A stretch of DNA of 64,000 bases from Aquiluna borgnonia (GCF_013283855.1 NZ_CP054056.1:1178001-1242000), one strand, 5' to 3'; counted from the stretch's first letter, positions 1-10,313 are shown. The notes: a model not told the origin generated them from the letters alone. Made by a program: numbers and translations.

Positions 1-1
1 A

Positions 2-1039
2 GCGCCCCATCCCAATGAATCACTACTTGCTGAATCCATAAGCCAGCGAGTGTCTGCGGCGGAACGAGTCCGATTTGTTTCCTCGGGAACTGAGGCGGTG
101 ATGACCGCAGTTCGATTAGCGAGAGGGGCAACCGGAAGGGCTCTGATTGTGAAGTTTTCCGGCTGCTATCACGGACACTTGGATTCGATGCTGGTTTCGG
201 CTGGTTCGGGAGTTGCAACCTTGGGGCTGCCCAACTCCCCCGGGGTAACAGCGGGTCAAGTGGCCGACACTGTTGTTCTTGAATACAACAACTTTGACGA
301 GCTGAACGAACTTTTTTCGGAGCGCGGATCTGAAGTTGCAGCTGTGATAACAGAGGCCGCTGCTGCAAACATGGGCGTCGTTCCCCCTCTGGATGGCTTC
401 AATGAGCAGATTGCGAAGTTGTGCGCAATGCACGGAGCGCTGATGATTCTTGATGAGGTGATGACGGGATTTCGAGTTTCACGAGCTGGGTGGTGGGGAA
501 AGTACGGATCAGGATGGCAACCGGATTTGATCACAATGGGCAAGGTAATCGGTGGCGGCCTACCACTGGCTGCGGTTGCTGGTCGTGCTGAAATTATGGA
601 CCTGCTTGCCCCCTTGGGTTCTGTTTATCAGGCAGGCACACTCAGTGGAAACCCGGTGGCGACGAGTGCCGGGTTAGCAACATTGGAGCTGCTCGACCAA
701 GATGCATACGACCTTCTTGATAAGCGTGCTGGAGAAATTGGCGATGCAATTTCTGGTGCCCTCAACGGACACGTCGTTCAGCACAGCTACCAGGTTGCAG
801 GCAACCTGTTCTCTTTTTTCCTTGGCTGCTCTAGAGTGACAAACTACGCTCAAGCCAGCACTCAAGACCAGACGGCGTTCAAGATTTTCTTCAACAGCAT
901 GCTCGACAACGGAGTGTCCATACCGCCCTCAGCCTTCGAAGCCTGGTTCGTCTCAACGGCCATAACAGACAGTGATGTGGAGACTATTGCGCTGGCGGCG
1001 GACAGAGCGGCCCGGTCAGTTGCGCAAGCTTTGAATTAG
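2..1039 (+). CDS. hemL: glutamate-1-semialdehyde 2,1-aminomutase, 5' end outside window
   Basis: Class III PLP-dependent aminotransferase fold. It converts glutamate-1-semialdehyde to 5-aminolevulinate, the first committed tetrapyrrole precursor of the C5 pathway, in the cytosol. The frame is open from base 2, and codons before the in-frame GTG at 50 already read as family sequence, so the gene begins before the window. About 345 of the usual ~430 residues are present. Visible landmarks are the PLP-phosphate loop SSGTEA, YHGH, the cofactor aspartate in LDEVMTGFR, and the Schiff-base lysine in TMGKVIGGGLP (AAG at 542-544). The C-terminus is intact. A TetR gene follows on the same strand after 29 bp. 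Confidence 0.95.
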   Translation, partial: APHPNESLLAESISQRVSAAERVRFVSSGTEAVMTAVRLARGATGRALIVKFSGCYHGHLDSMLVSAGSGVATLGLPNSPGVTAGQVADTVVLEYNNFDELNELFSERGSEVAAVITEAAAANMGVVPPLDGFNEQIAKLCAMHGALMILDEVMTGFRVSRAGWWGKYGSGWQPDLITMGKVIGGGLPLAAVAGRAEIMDLLAPLGSVYQAGTLSGNPVATSAGLATLELLDQDAYDLLDKRAGEIGDAISGALNGHVVQHSYQVAGNLFSFFLGCSRVTNYAQASTQDQTAFKIFFNSMLDNGVSIPPSAFEAWFVSTAITDSDVETIALAADRAARSVAQALN

Positions 1040-1053
1040 CCACCCGGGCAAAT

Positions 1054-1059
1054 TATGCT
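1054..1059 (+). promoter_or_regulatory. candidate -10 box (TATGCT) for the TetR gene
   Basis: TATGCT lies 9 nt before the ATG at 1069, and no Shine-Dalgarno sequence is seen. The mRNA would be leaderless or have only a 1-3 nt leader. This is an inference from spacing alone. Confidence 0.4.
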
Positions 1060-1068
1060 TAGAGTGCT

Positions 1069-1635
1069 ATGGCAACCGACACCAAAAGAGACCTCATAAT
1101 TCAGGCCGCCTCTGAAATAATTCAGGAGCAGGGCCTGGAGGCTCTTACCATGAGGGCCCTAGCCCTCAAGCTAAAGATATCTCGGCCGGCGCTCTACCAG
1201 TACGTTGCATCTCGAGAGCACGTCCTATCGGAAATATTGCTCGACGAAATGGCAGATCTTTCTAATGAGCTAGACCGACTGCTGCGTGATCTGAAAGATC
1301 CAATGGAGCAAATTAGAGTTTGGCTCCATTTCTCCTTGGCATTTATGGCGTCCGACCGGCACCGATTTGTCTCCGATATTCCACAGGGTGTCATTCCGGA
1401 GGATCAGCGCGGAATGTTTAGGGCCATGCACGGCTTCTACACATCAAGCCTGATCAGCCCTCTAGCCGAAGTGGGAGTTGAAGACCCCGCTACGACAGCC
1501 AACCTGATTCTTGGCCTCATAGGTGCAACAGCAAAGAAAATTGAATTAGGTGCTGATTTCAGCGCTCAGGCCAAGGCTCTTGAAGATTTCGTCATGGCCG
1601 GTATTGAGGCAGCGCTCTCTAATTTAGCTGACTAG
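1069..1635 (+). CDS. TetR/AcrR family transcriptional regulator
   Basis: 188 residues, the usual TetR length. The N-terminal helix-turn-helix spans about residues 8-50, with the typical LTMRALALKLKISRPALYQY stretch, and is followed by an all-helical ligand-binding domain with no recognisable specificity. It presumably represses a nearby or distant target on ligand release. The gene is convergent with the Bcr/CflA-like exporter (16 bp between stops), which is a plausible but unproven target. The start rests on the ATG after a TATGCT box; there is no SD. Confidence 0.85.
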   Translation: MATDTKRDLIIQAASEIIQEQGLEALTMRALALKLKISRPALYQYVASREHVLSEILLDEMADLSNELDRLLRDLKDPMEQIRVWLHFSLAFMASDRHRFVSDIPQGVIPEDQRGMFRAMHGFYTSSLISPLAEVGVEDPATTANLILGLIGATAKKIELGADFSAQAKALEDFVMAGIEAALSNLAD

Positions 1636-1651
1636 CTGTATCCCCAAATTC

Positions 1652-2923
1652 CTAATGAGCCTCAGCCTGTAAGTCCCGCCGCAGGTCCGGAATAGTCCAA
1701 GGCCTCACAACAAAAATCATCACCGCCGTGGAGATACCGAATAGCAAAAGGGCCAGCCAGCCAACATCAGCCGTTGAGGTTGTGGAGAGCTGCGAGTAAA
1801 CAAGCGCAAAAATTGAAGTTGCAATGAAGTTTGCCGAACCCATTAGGGAGGCGGCGGTACCGGCCTCAGTTCCGTGATTCAAAAGGGCAATGGTTGGGAT
1901 CGCTGTCGCCGGGGCCCCAAAGGACACAATCAGCAGGATAAAACCAATCTCAGCCAACCAGATATCTCCCCCGCTGGTGACCACCAGGAAAATTCCTGCC
2001 AGCGTTCCAAGCACCATGTAGATAACCAGCATCCACTGCGCCTTGAAGTACTTGGCAATAAAACCACCAAACTGCACGGCCAAATACAGAGCCACCGAGT
2101 TGACCGCAAAAAGCGCCCCAAACTCTGGGGCAGAGAGCCCATAGTGATCCTGGTAGAGGTAACTCACCACGTTCAGGTAACCAAACAGCGCGCTGATCTG
2201 CAGTGCGCTGACAATCAACAGCCCCACGTAGATTCGATCCCGCAGCACTGAGCGAAAGCCGCGCAAAAGCCCCATCGCACTCTGCGAGCGCCGCTGCGCA
2301 ACCGGCAGGGTCTCGCGCAGGAAAAACAGCACAATGACACTCAGCACCAAACCAAAAAAGCCAAAGGCTAAAAAGATGCTCTGCCAAGGCCCAACCCCAA
2401 CCAGCTGGCTACCCACGATTGGGCCCAAAATTGGCGATAGCGACTGAATCAGGAAAATTCTCGAGAGCATCCGAAGCATTGGCTGCCCGCGGTAAAGATC
2501 TCGCACAATGGCCCTTGCCACCACATCGCCGCAGGCGGCAAACAGTGCCATGGAAAATCTCAGCAGAGTGAAAATTTCAATGCTCGGAGCAAAGAAGACC
2601 GCGAGCGCCGAGAGCGTGAAACCAACGCTGGCTAAGAGCAGCATCGGCCGGCGGCCGATGGCATCAGAAATTGGCCCAGAGACAATCTGGCCAATCGCCA
2701 ACCCGATCGTGACTCCCGCAAGCGATGCCTGAATGGTGTTGGAGTCAACCCCGTAGAAGGTTCCGATAGCCGGAAATGCCGGAAGGTATGGGTCAATCGT
2801 GTAAGGGATCAGGCTCATGGAGAAAGCTAGCATCACGATGTAGATGAGGAAGGTTTTGCGATTTAGCTGATCGCCGGATTCGTAGACCAAACCTCTCGCT
2901 GACTTGGAGAAGGCAAAGGACAC
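1652..2923 (-). CDS. MFS multidrug exporter, Bcr/CflA type
   Basis: Twelve-helix major facilitator, about 423 residues from the GTG at 2923. The first periplasmic loop and helix 2 carry the Bcr/CflA features (YLPAFPAIGTFYG; QIVSGPISDAIGRRPMLL, the MFS motif A between helices 2 and 3). It probably exports drugs or small metabolites across the membrane by proton antiport; the substrate cannot be read from sequence. The open frame extends to 3094, but that part overlaps the DyP gene and does not look like an MFS N-terminus, so I start it just past the DyP stop. An ATG start at VMLAF would cut into helix 1. The start is uncertain. Confidence 0.8.
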   Translation of the reverse strand: MSFAFSKSARGLVYESGDQLNRKTFLIYIVMLAFSMSLIPYTIDPYLPAFPAIGTFYGVDSNTIQASLAGVTIGLAIGQIVSGPISDAIGRRPMLLLASVGFTLSALAVFFAPSIEIFTLLRFSMALFAACGDVVARAIVRDLYRGQPMLRMLSRIFLIQSLSPILGPIVGSQLVGVGPWQSIFLAFGFFGLVLSVIVLFFLRETLPVAQRRSQSAMGLLRGFRSVLRDRIYVGLLIVSALQISALFGYLNVVSYLYQDHYGLSAPEFGALFAVNSVALYLAVQFGGFIAKYFKAQWMLVIYMVLGTLAGIFLVVTSGGDIWLAEIGFILLIVSFGAPATAIPTIALLNHGTEAGTAASLMGSANFIATSIFALVYSQLSTTSTADVGWLALLLFGISTAVMIFVVRPWTIPDLRRDLQAEAH

Positions 2924-2925
2924 GA

Positions 2926-4113
2926 CTAAGAGAATAGCGCCTGGGCGATAACTTCCCCCGGCGCTACACCCCTTGGGATTGCGAAAGTGGCAGAGCCGAT
3001 TGGCAGGGTCCAGCGGTTCAGCAGGTCCAGCTCGTCGAGCCTCTGCTGCATCGGTAGGTACTGAGTGGCGATGTCGCGCTGGTAAGCGCACCAAAGCAAA
3101 CCAACATCCATAGAGCCCTCAGCTGTGATCTGCTCCTCGTAGCTAAATGGTCTGCGGAATATTGGGGCTGCCGTTCCAGAATCCGAGGCCCTACGAATGT
3201 GTGCGAAGTCAGGAATGACCTTTAGGCCCGCAGCGGTCCTTGCCTCATAGTCTGGGAGATCCGATTCCTTTTCTCCGGTGAGCGGAGCACCACTTGCGAG
3301 CCTTCTGCCCACCGACTCTTCTTTACTGGCGGTGCCCAGCTGGTCCCAGCTATCAAGGTTCATGGCGATGCGCCTGAATACCAGGTAGGTGCCGCCAACC
3401 ATCCACTCAGGTCCGCCGTCTGCCCATACCGTTAAGTCGAATTCGTTGGAGCCAAGCACCGGGTTGGCGGTGCCGTCAACCTGACCCATCAGATTTCGGT
3501 GGGTCACTCCCGAGGGAACCATGCCTGGGGTGTGAGAAAAACCAGCCTGATTCCACCGCACCTTGGCAAAGGGCAGCGAGTCTCGAACCAGCGAGCGAAC
3601 CCCGTGACTGAGAACAACTGGATCATCAGCGGCAGCGTGAATCAACACATCTCCCCCAGAGAATTCCGAGCGCAGCGCATCGATAGAAAAAGCCGGGAGT
3701 TCAATTAGCCCCGGCGGCATTGGCAGGTTGAGCTTTTGAAACAGGCTTGGCCCAAACCCGACATAGGCACTGAAGCTTGCAGCGCCCATAGAGAGCTCTG
3801 GGGATGGGTCTGCCAATACCGGTTCACCCTTGGCAAGGCGCTCAATGTCATCGGTAATCAACCCCATCCAGCGCAGCATGTCTGCGAGGTTGGTTCCCTC
3901 GAGCAAATCAAACGCCACCATGTTGGTGACTGCCTGGATAGGAACCTCAATGCCCATCTGGTGCTCACCGAAAAACTCCAGTGAGCGCTTGGCCGTTGCG
4001 CTCTCGGCCGATTCGGCCGCCACCTGAGCCGCAGCCACCGAGCCGGCCGTAGCTGAAACGGCAGCGGTAGCGGCTACGGCAGACCCGGTTAGGAAGCCTC
4101 TGCGGGAAACCAA
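2926..4113 (-). CDS. Tat-exported DyP-type peroxidase (EfeB-like)
   Basis: 395 residues. The N-terminus SRRGFLT followed by an Ala-rich segment is a twin-arginine signal, so the folded haem protein is exported. DyP landmarks are GQVDGTANP (the GxxDG motif with the catalytic Asp) and the proximal haem histidine in FAHIRRA, followed by RRPFSYEE. The family covers dye-decolourising peroxidases and EfeB deferrochelatase. No efeU or efeO is adjacent; the upstream partner is a PCu(A)C copper chaperone, so the job is more likely linked to copper or peroxide stress. Translation starts at TTG (4113), directly after the TAA of the chaperone gene (TAATTG), suggesting translational coupling. Confidence 0.88.
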   Translation of the reverse strand: MVSRRGFLTGSAVAATAAVSATAGSVAAAQVAAESAESATAKRSLEFFGEHQMGIEVPIQAVTNMVAFDLLEGTNLADMLRWMGLITDDIERLAKGEPVLADPSPELSMGAASFSAYVGFGPSLFQKLNLPMPPGLIELPAFSIDALRSEFSGGDVLIHAAADDPVVLSHGVRSLVRDSLPFAKVRWNQAGFSHTPGMVPSGVTHRNLMGQVDGTANPVLGSNEFDLTVWADGGPEWMVGGTYLVFRRIAMNLDSWDQLGTASKEESVGRRLASGAPLTGEKESDLPDYEARTAAGLKVIPDFAHIRRASDSGTAAPIFRRPFSYEEQITAEGSMDVGLLWCAYQRDIATQYLPMQQRLDELDLLNRWTLPIGSATFAIPRGVAPGEVIAQALFS

Positions 4114-4608
4114 TTAGTGATCCATGCCCTCTTCTGAGTGGTAGTCCTCATCGCCACCGACGGTTGGTTTTGCAACGACCGACTCAATTGTCAGGTCAAC
4201 TGTCCCAAAATCAAAAGTGACAGCAATTTCGTCACCGGCAACAACATCTGTCTTTAGGTCCATCAGCATCATGTGGTTGCCACCCGGCTCCAGGGTCGCG
4301 CTCTCGCCAGCTGGAATCACCAAGCCACCTTCAATTGCCTGCATCACCATTTCTCCGCCGGACATCGCCATCTCGTGAATCTCAACCACGCCGGCAACCT
4401 CGGTGGCACCGCCCACCAGGACAATCTCCTGGTCGGTGTTGTTGGTTATGGTGCCAAAGACTGCGGTCATTCCGCCGGTAACCGAGGTCTCTGAAGACTT
4501 GATCCAGACATCTGTCACTTCAATCTCCGGCTTTGCCATTTCTTGGCTATTCGCGGTGCAACCGGTAAGAGCCAGTGCAGCGGCCAAAAGTAACGCAATT
4601 TTCTTCAT
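4114..4608 (-). CDS. PCu(A)C copper chaperone lipoprotein
   Basis: 164 residues. A lipoprotein signal with lipobox LTGC (Cys at about 17) tethers it to the outer face of the membrane. The PCu(A)C copper-binding pattern is visible as HEMAMSGGEM and, further on, NHMMLMDL (H-x-M ... M ... H-x-M type). The C-terminal tail is His/Met/acid-rich. Proteins of this family deliver Cu(I) to cytochrome oxidase or buffer periplasmic copper. SD AGGA lies 10 nt before the ATG. The gene probably forms an operon with the DyP gene, and a palindromic operator candidate overlaps its promoter at 4666-4682. Confidence 0.9.
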   Translation of the reverse strand: MKKIALLLAAALALTGCTANSQEMAKPEIEVTDVWIKSSETSVTGGMTAVFGTITNNTDQEIVLVGGATEVAGVVEIHEMAMSGGEMVMQAIEGGLVIPAGESATLEPGGNHMMLMDLKTDVVAGDEIAVTFDFGTVDLTIESVVAKPTVGGDEDYHSEEGMDH

Positions 4609-4664
4609 GAATTCAGATCCTTGTCAGGGGGTCAGGAGAGACTTTTCCGGCTCTCGATGGGCTA

Positions 4665-4682
4665 ATTCTACAACGAGTAGAA
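4665..4682 (-). promoter_or_regulatory. promoter and palindromic operator candidate of the copper chaperone operon
   Basis: Perfect 6-bp inverted repeat TTCTAC-N5-GTAGAA at 4666-4682. Read on the minus strand, its right part includes TAGAAT (4670-4665), a good -10 hexamer 57 nt before the ATG of the PCu(A)C gene. A bound repressor would occlude the promoter. The half-site CTAC-N5-GTAG also occurs in the nrdH upstream region. Confidence 0.5.
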
Positions 4683-4801
4683 ATTACTTTTTGGCAAATT
4701 AGGTGAACATCCCGCGACACGCGGGAGTTGCTACGGCCTTAAAGTTCAAGTTGTGGGTTAATGTTCGAGAAATAACTAAATAAGAGAAAAAAATCACGTG
4801 T

Positions 4802-4818
4802 CACTACTAGATGTAGTG
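4802..4818. promoter_or_regulatory. palindromic operator candidate upstream of nrdH
   Basis: CACTAC-TAGAT-GTAGTG is a perfect 6-bp inverted repeat with a 5-nt centre. It lies just before an extended -10 element TGCTAATGT (4825-4833), so it covers the -35 region of the likely nrdHIEF promoter. Position suits an NrdR-type repressor site, but the 17-bp odd spacing and the lack of a clear second box differ from the classic tandem 16-bp NrdR boxes. Confidence 0.45.
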
Positions 4819-4854
4819 GTTAAGTGCTAATGTAGTAAATCCGCGATTTGCGAA

Positions 4855-4871
4855 AAATTTGTCTCAAATTT
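4855..4871. repeat. inverted repeat in the nrdH leader
   Basis: AAATTTG-TCT-CAAATTT, 7-bp perfect arms with a 3-nt loop, lies in the presumed 5' leader of nrdH. It could be a protein site or a weak RNA hairpin. No T-run follows, so it is not a terminator. Confidence 0.4.
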
Positions 4872-4917
4872 GATAAAAACCGGGGTTTTCGGACCCCTCG
4901 AACCAGGAGGAACACCA

Positions 4918-5142
4918 ATGGCGGTGACCGTTTACACGCTCCCAGCCTGCGTACAGTGCGACAGCACCAAGCGCATGCTGCAGCGTAACCAGATTGAGTA
5001 TGCCGAAGTCGACATGTCTCAAGACCCAGTGGCCTTGGAAATGGTCAAGACCATGGGTTACACCGCTGCCCCAGTTGTAGTCGCAGGCGACGAGCACTGG
5101 AGTGGTTTCCGCATGGACAAGATCCAAGCAATCTCCGCCTAG
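4918..5142 (+). CDS. nrdH: glutaredoxin-like redoxin NrdH
   Basis: 74 residues, the usual NrdH length. Small cytosolic thiol redoxin that reduces the active-site disulfide of class Ib ribonucleotide reductase, using thioredoxin reductase as electron source. The redox motif CVQC sits at about residues 11-14 (YTLPACVQCDSTKR), and the C-terminal GDEHWSGFRMDKI is the NrdH-specific WSGFRPD-like signature. The start is the ATG at 4918, preceded at 7 nt by the near-perfect SD AGGAGG; the longer in-frame extension to 4870 has no SD. It is the first gene of nrdHIEF. Confidence 0.95.
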   Translation: MAVTVYTLPACVQCDSTKRMLQRNQIEYAEVDMSQDPVALEMVKTMGYTAAPVVVAGDEHWSGFRMDKIQAISA

Positions 5143-5157
5143 CTAAGGACTCCTGAG

Positions 5158-5546
5158 ATGTTCGATTTGGTTTATTTCTCGAGCGTCTCAGAAAACACCA
5201 AGCGGTTCGTCGACAAGCTAGGGGCAAATGCGGTTCGGATCCCACTGAGGTCCGAAGAGGCAGCAAAGTTTGAACACGATCGGGACAGTGTCTTGGTAGT
5301 GCCCACCTACGGTGGCGGGAACGATGAATCAACTGTTCCAAAACAGGTAATCAAATTCTTGAACAATCCGGAAAACCGGAAACACATCAAGGCGGTTATT
5401 GCCGGGGGAAACACCAATTTTGGTTCTCACTTCTGCAAGGCCGGCGACATAGTCGCCAGCAAACTCGGGGTTCCGGTGCTCTACCGGTTCGAGGTCACTG
5501 GCACCCCAGAAGACGTAATTGAAGTAAAAGAAAGGCTGGTCACGCT

Positions 5547-5565
<19 letters not shown>
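5158..5565 (+). CDS. nrdI: flavodoxin-like class Ib RNR maturation protein NrdI
   Basis: 135 residues. NrdI is an FMN flavodoxin that supplies oxidant to assemble the dimanganese-tyrosyl radical cofactor of NrdF. The N-terminal phosphate loop [12 protein letters not shown] and the FMN-contact stretch [15 protein letters not shown] are present. SD (AAGGACTCCTGAG) is fair. It lies 15 bp after nrdH and overlaps nrdE by 19 bp, so translation of the two is coupled. Confidence 0.95.
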
Positions 5566-8703
<3,138 letters not shown>

Positions 8704-8715
8704 AAAGGAAGCAAC

Positions 8716-8766
8716 ATGGACTGCAATTGCGGTAAAGACACTTGCGGCTGCGGCGGCAAGCACTAA
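8716..8766 (+). CDS. 16-residue cysteine-rich microprotein at the end of the nrd operon
   Basis: Reads MDCNCGKDTCGCGGKH and then TAA. Four cysteines form two CxC pairs (C3/C5, C10/C12; CxC-x4-CxC), with a C-terminal His; five of the 16 residues are Gly or Asn. A good SD (AAAGGAAG) stands 5 nt before the ATG, the gene starts 12 nt after the nrdF stop, and the operon terminator begins 21 nt after its stop, so it is placed as a true last cistron. The composition fits a metallothionein-like or metal-delivery peptide. I do not recognise a family. It is too short for most gene callers. The function is unknown; a metal or redox role beside NrdF/NrdI is inference. Confidence 0.7.
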   Translation: MDCNCGKDTCGCGGKH

Positions 8767-8787
8767 CTAGACAAAACAACTAACTAG

Positions 8788-8815
8788 GCCGGCTAAGCGA
8801 TTAGCCGGCTTTTTT
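8788..8815 (+). terminator. rho-independent terminator of the nrd operon
   Basis: 9-bp GC-rich perfect stem GCCGGCTAA / TTAGCCGGC with a GCGA tetraloop, followed by six T (8810-8815). Confidence 0.95.
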
Positions 8816-8833
8816 AGCCCCGAGAGGAGTGAA

Positions 8834-9655
8834 GTGGATAGCGCACTGATACTGGCGTTTGCCGTCACCCTCGGGGCTGGCCTTGCAACCGGAATCGGTT
8901 CGGCCCTGGCATTTTTCACCAAGACCACAAACAAGTCTTTTTTTGCCGTTGCGATGGGCTTTTCCGCCGGCGTAATGCTGTATCTGTCGTTTGTTGAGAT
9001 CCTCCCGAAATCAACCAAATACATTCAAGAAACGACCGGGGAAACCGCGGCCATGGGGATTGCCGCGGCCGCTTTGGTAGCAGGCATGATTGTGATGGCC
9101 GTGATCGATGCACTGGTTCCCTCTGGAGCCAACCCCCATGAGAACACTGAGGTCGAACTGCTGGGTGAGTCTCAGGCCAAGAGCGAAAACCGAGCTAACA
9201 AAGCGCTTCTGCGCACCGGACTGTTTGTCGCCCTAGCCATCGCCATCCACAACTTCCCTGAGGGCCTTGCAACCTTCCTTTTGGTGCTGGATGACCCAGA
9301 GATAGGTATCGCACTCGCGATTGCAGTTGCCATGCACAACATTCCCGAGGGCATCGCGGTCTCGGTTCCCGTCTACTACGCCACCAAATCCCGCGCCAAA
9401 GCCTTTCGGCTCAGCTTTCTCTCCGGCCTTGCCGAACCCGTGGGTGCTGTGATTGGCTATCTGCTTTTGGCCCAGTTTCTGAATTCATTCTCGCTGGGAG
9501 TCATCTTTGCCATGGTGGGCGGGGTGATGGTGTTTCTCGCCATCGACACCCTGCTCCCAACCGCAAGAAACTCGGCCCGCGGACACCTAACCGTCTACGG
9601 TTTCATCGCCGGTGTTGCAGTGATGGCTGCAAGCTTGGTGTTGCTTAGGCTCTAG
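8834..9655 (+). CDS. ZIP family divalent metal transporter (ZupT-like)
   Basis: 273 residues, about eight membrane helices, with a His-poor acidic cytoplasmic loop around residues 95-120. The two ZIP metal-site motifs are clear: HNFPEGLATF in helix 4 and HNIPEGIAVS in helix 5, the layout of the bacterial ZupT group. It imports Zn(II), and in this group often Mn(II) or Fe(II). Translation starts at a GTG (8834) behind a good SD (GAGAGGAG). It has its own region after the nrd terminator. The closeness to a Mn/Fe-dependent RNR is suggestive, but the metal cannot be told from sequence. Confidence 0.9.
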   Translation: MDSALILAFAVTLGAGLATGIGSALAFFTKTTNKSFFAVAMGFSAGVMLYLSFVEILPKSTKYIQETTGETAAMGIAAAALVAGMIVMAVIDALVPSGANPHENTEVELLGESQAKSENRANKALLRTGLFVALAIAIHNFPEGLATFLLVLDDPEIGIALAIAVAMHNIPEGIAVSVPVYYATKSRAKAFRLSFLSGLAEPVGAVIGYLLLAQFLNSFSLGVIFAMVGGVMVFLAIDTLLPTARNSARGHLTVYGFIAGVAVMAASLVLLRL

Positions 9656-9656
9656 A

Positions 9657-9672
9657 GCATTCCGTTGAATGC
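9657..9672. repeat. small hairpin between convergent genes
   Basis: GCATTC-CGTT-GAATGC, perfect 6-bp stem starting just past the stop of the ZIP transporter. No T-run follows, so it is at most a weak or factor-dependent terminator. Confidence 0.35.
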
Positions 9673-9731
9673 GAAGATCCGATGAGCCAGAGCTGGGCCA
9701 GGTGAGGTGATTAGGCACGAAAAGCCACCAA

Positions 9732-10301
9732 CTACCGGACCTGGATTTGTTGAACCCTCACGAGTTCTCTGTCGATGTAGACGGTGACGGTAACGGTGGT
9801 TCCGGAGCCGACCCTAGTGAGGTTGGCAGTGAAGTTGTCAGGCAGTTTTTCAACTACTCGCCAAGTTGAGCCGATCTTGAATGAAAGCCGTCTGGACTGG
9901 TAGTTCTTTGTGTAGAGGGCGGCGTAGCCGGAGAAACTCCCCACTGTGATCTTGGCATCCGGTGGGAGATCAAAAGCGGTGATCTCAAATAGGTTGCCGA
10001 GACTGGTCTTGCCGAAACCCCCCTCCAGGGTGATGCTGGCATCACCTGGTTCAACCCCCATGGGGACTCTGATGGTTATGAGGTTCTGGGAGTTTGCAAT
10101 GAAACTTGCCGGAACACCGTCTATCAAAACTTTTCTGACCTGAGAAAGTTCTGGGCCTGCAAGTTTGACCAGGCCGTTAATTGGAATCTGGTTAGAACCG
10201 GAGACCGAAATGGATTCAGGTGTGGGTTGGGCGGCTGCGGGCTGGGCCGGCATAACCAGTGCGATGCAGATCAGTAGCGGGCTAAGACGTTTGAGCATCA
10301 C
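9732..10301 (-). CDS. secreted protein with IPT/TIG-like domain
   Basis: 189 residues. A signal peptide ends near AAAQ (about residue 25). Residues ~30-110 look like an IPT/TIG immunoglobulin-like fold (VKLAGPELSQVRKVLIDG ... ITIRVP ... GDASITLEGGFG). The C-terminal ~80 residues are beta-rich with repeated VTV/VRV strands and end without a cell-wall anchor. The same type of domain occurs near the C-terminus of the large leucine-rich-repeat protein at 41.5-44.3 kb. It may bind surface polymers or other secreted proteins; no catalytic motif is seen. The start is GTG at 10301, 6 nt after TAATCT; the adjacent ATG is an alternative. Confidence 0.6.
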   Translation of the reverse strand: MMLKRLSPLLICIALVMPAQPAAAQPTPESISVSGSNQIPINGLVKLAGPELSQVRKVLIDGVPASFIANSQNLITIRVPMGVEPGDASITLEGGFGKTSLGNLFEITAFDLPPDAKITVGSFSGYAALYTKNYQSRRLSFKIGSTWRVVEKLPDNFTANLTRVGSGTTVTVTVYIDRELVRVQQIQVR

Positions 10302-10307
10302 AGCATC

Positions 10308-10313
10308 AGATTA
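10308..10313 (-). promoter_or_regulatory. -10 box TAATCT of a leaderless gene
   Basis: Read on the minus strand TAATCT stands exactly 6 nt before the GTG at 10301, with no SD between them. Confidence 0.5.

Larger units (their letters stand above)
4609..4917. other. 309-bp intergenic regulatory region between the copper chaperone and nrdH
   Basis: No gene is seen here. From left to right it holds the chaperone promoter/operator (4665-4682), a CCCGCG-ACA-CGCGGG hairpin or operator (4711-4725), CACTAC-N5-GTAGTG (4802-4818), an extended -10 (TGCTAATGT, 4825-4833), a 7-bp repeat AAATTTG-TCT-CAAATTT (4855-4871), a GGGGT/ACCCC hairpin (4882-4897) and a strong SD (AGGAGG, 4905-4910). Confidence 0.7.

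Noticed and set aside
2924-3094. N-terminal extension of the Bcr/CflA-like exporter
   Set aside because: The extra ~57 codons lie fully inside the DyP gene, are Arg/Pro-rich and carry no membrane helix; this is an out-of-frame shadow.
4802-4837. Tandem NrdR boxes
   Set aside because: Only one clear palindrome is present; the second candidate (GTGCTAATGTAGTA) is imperfect and only ~20 bp away, so I list one operator without naming NrdR.
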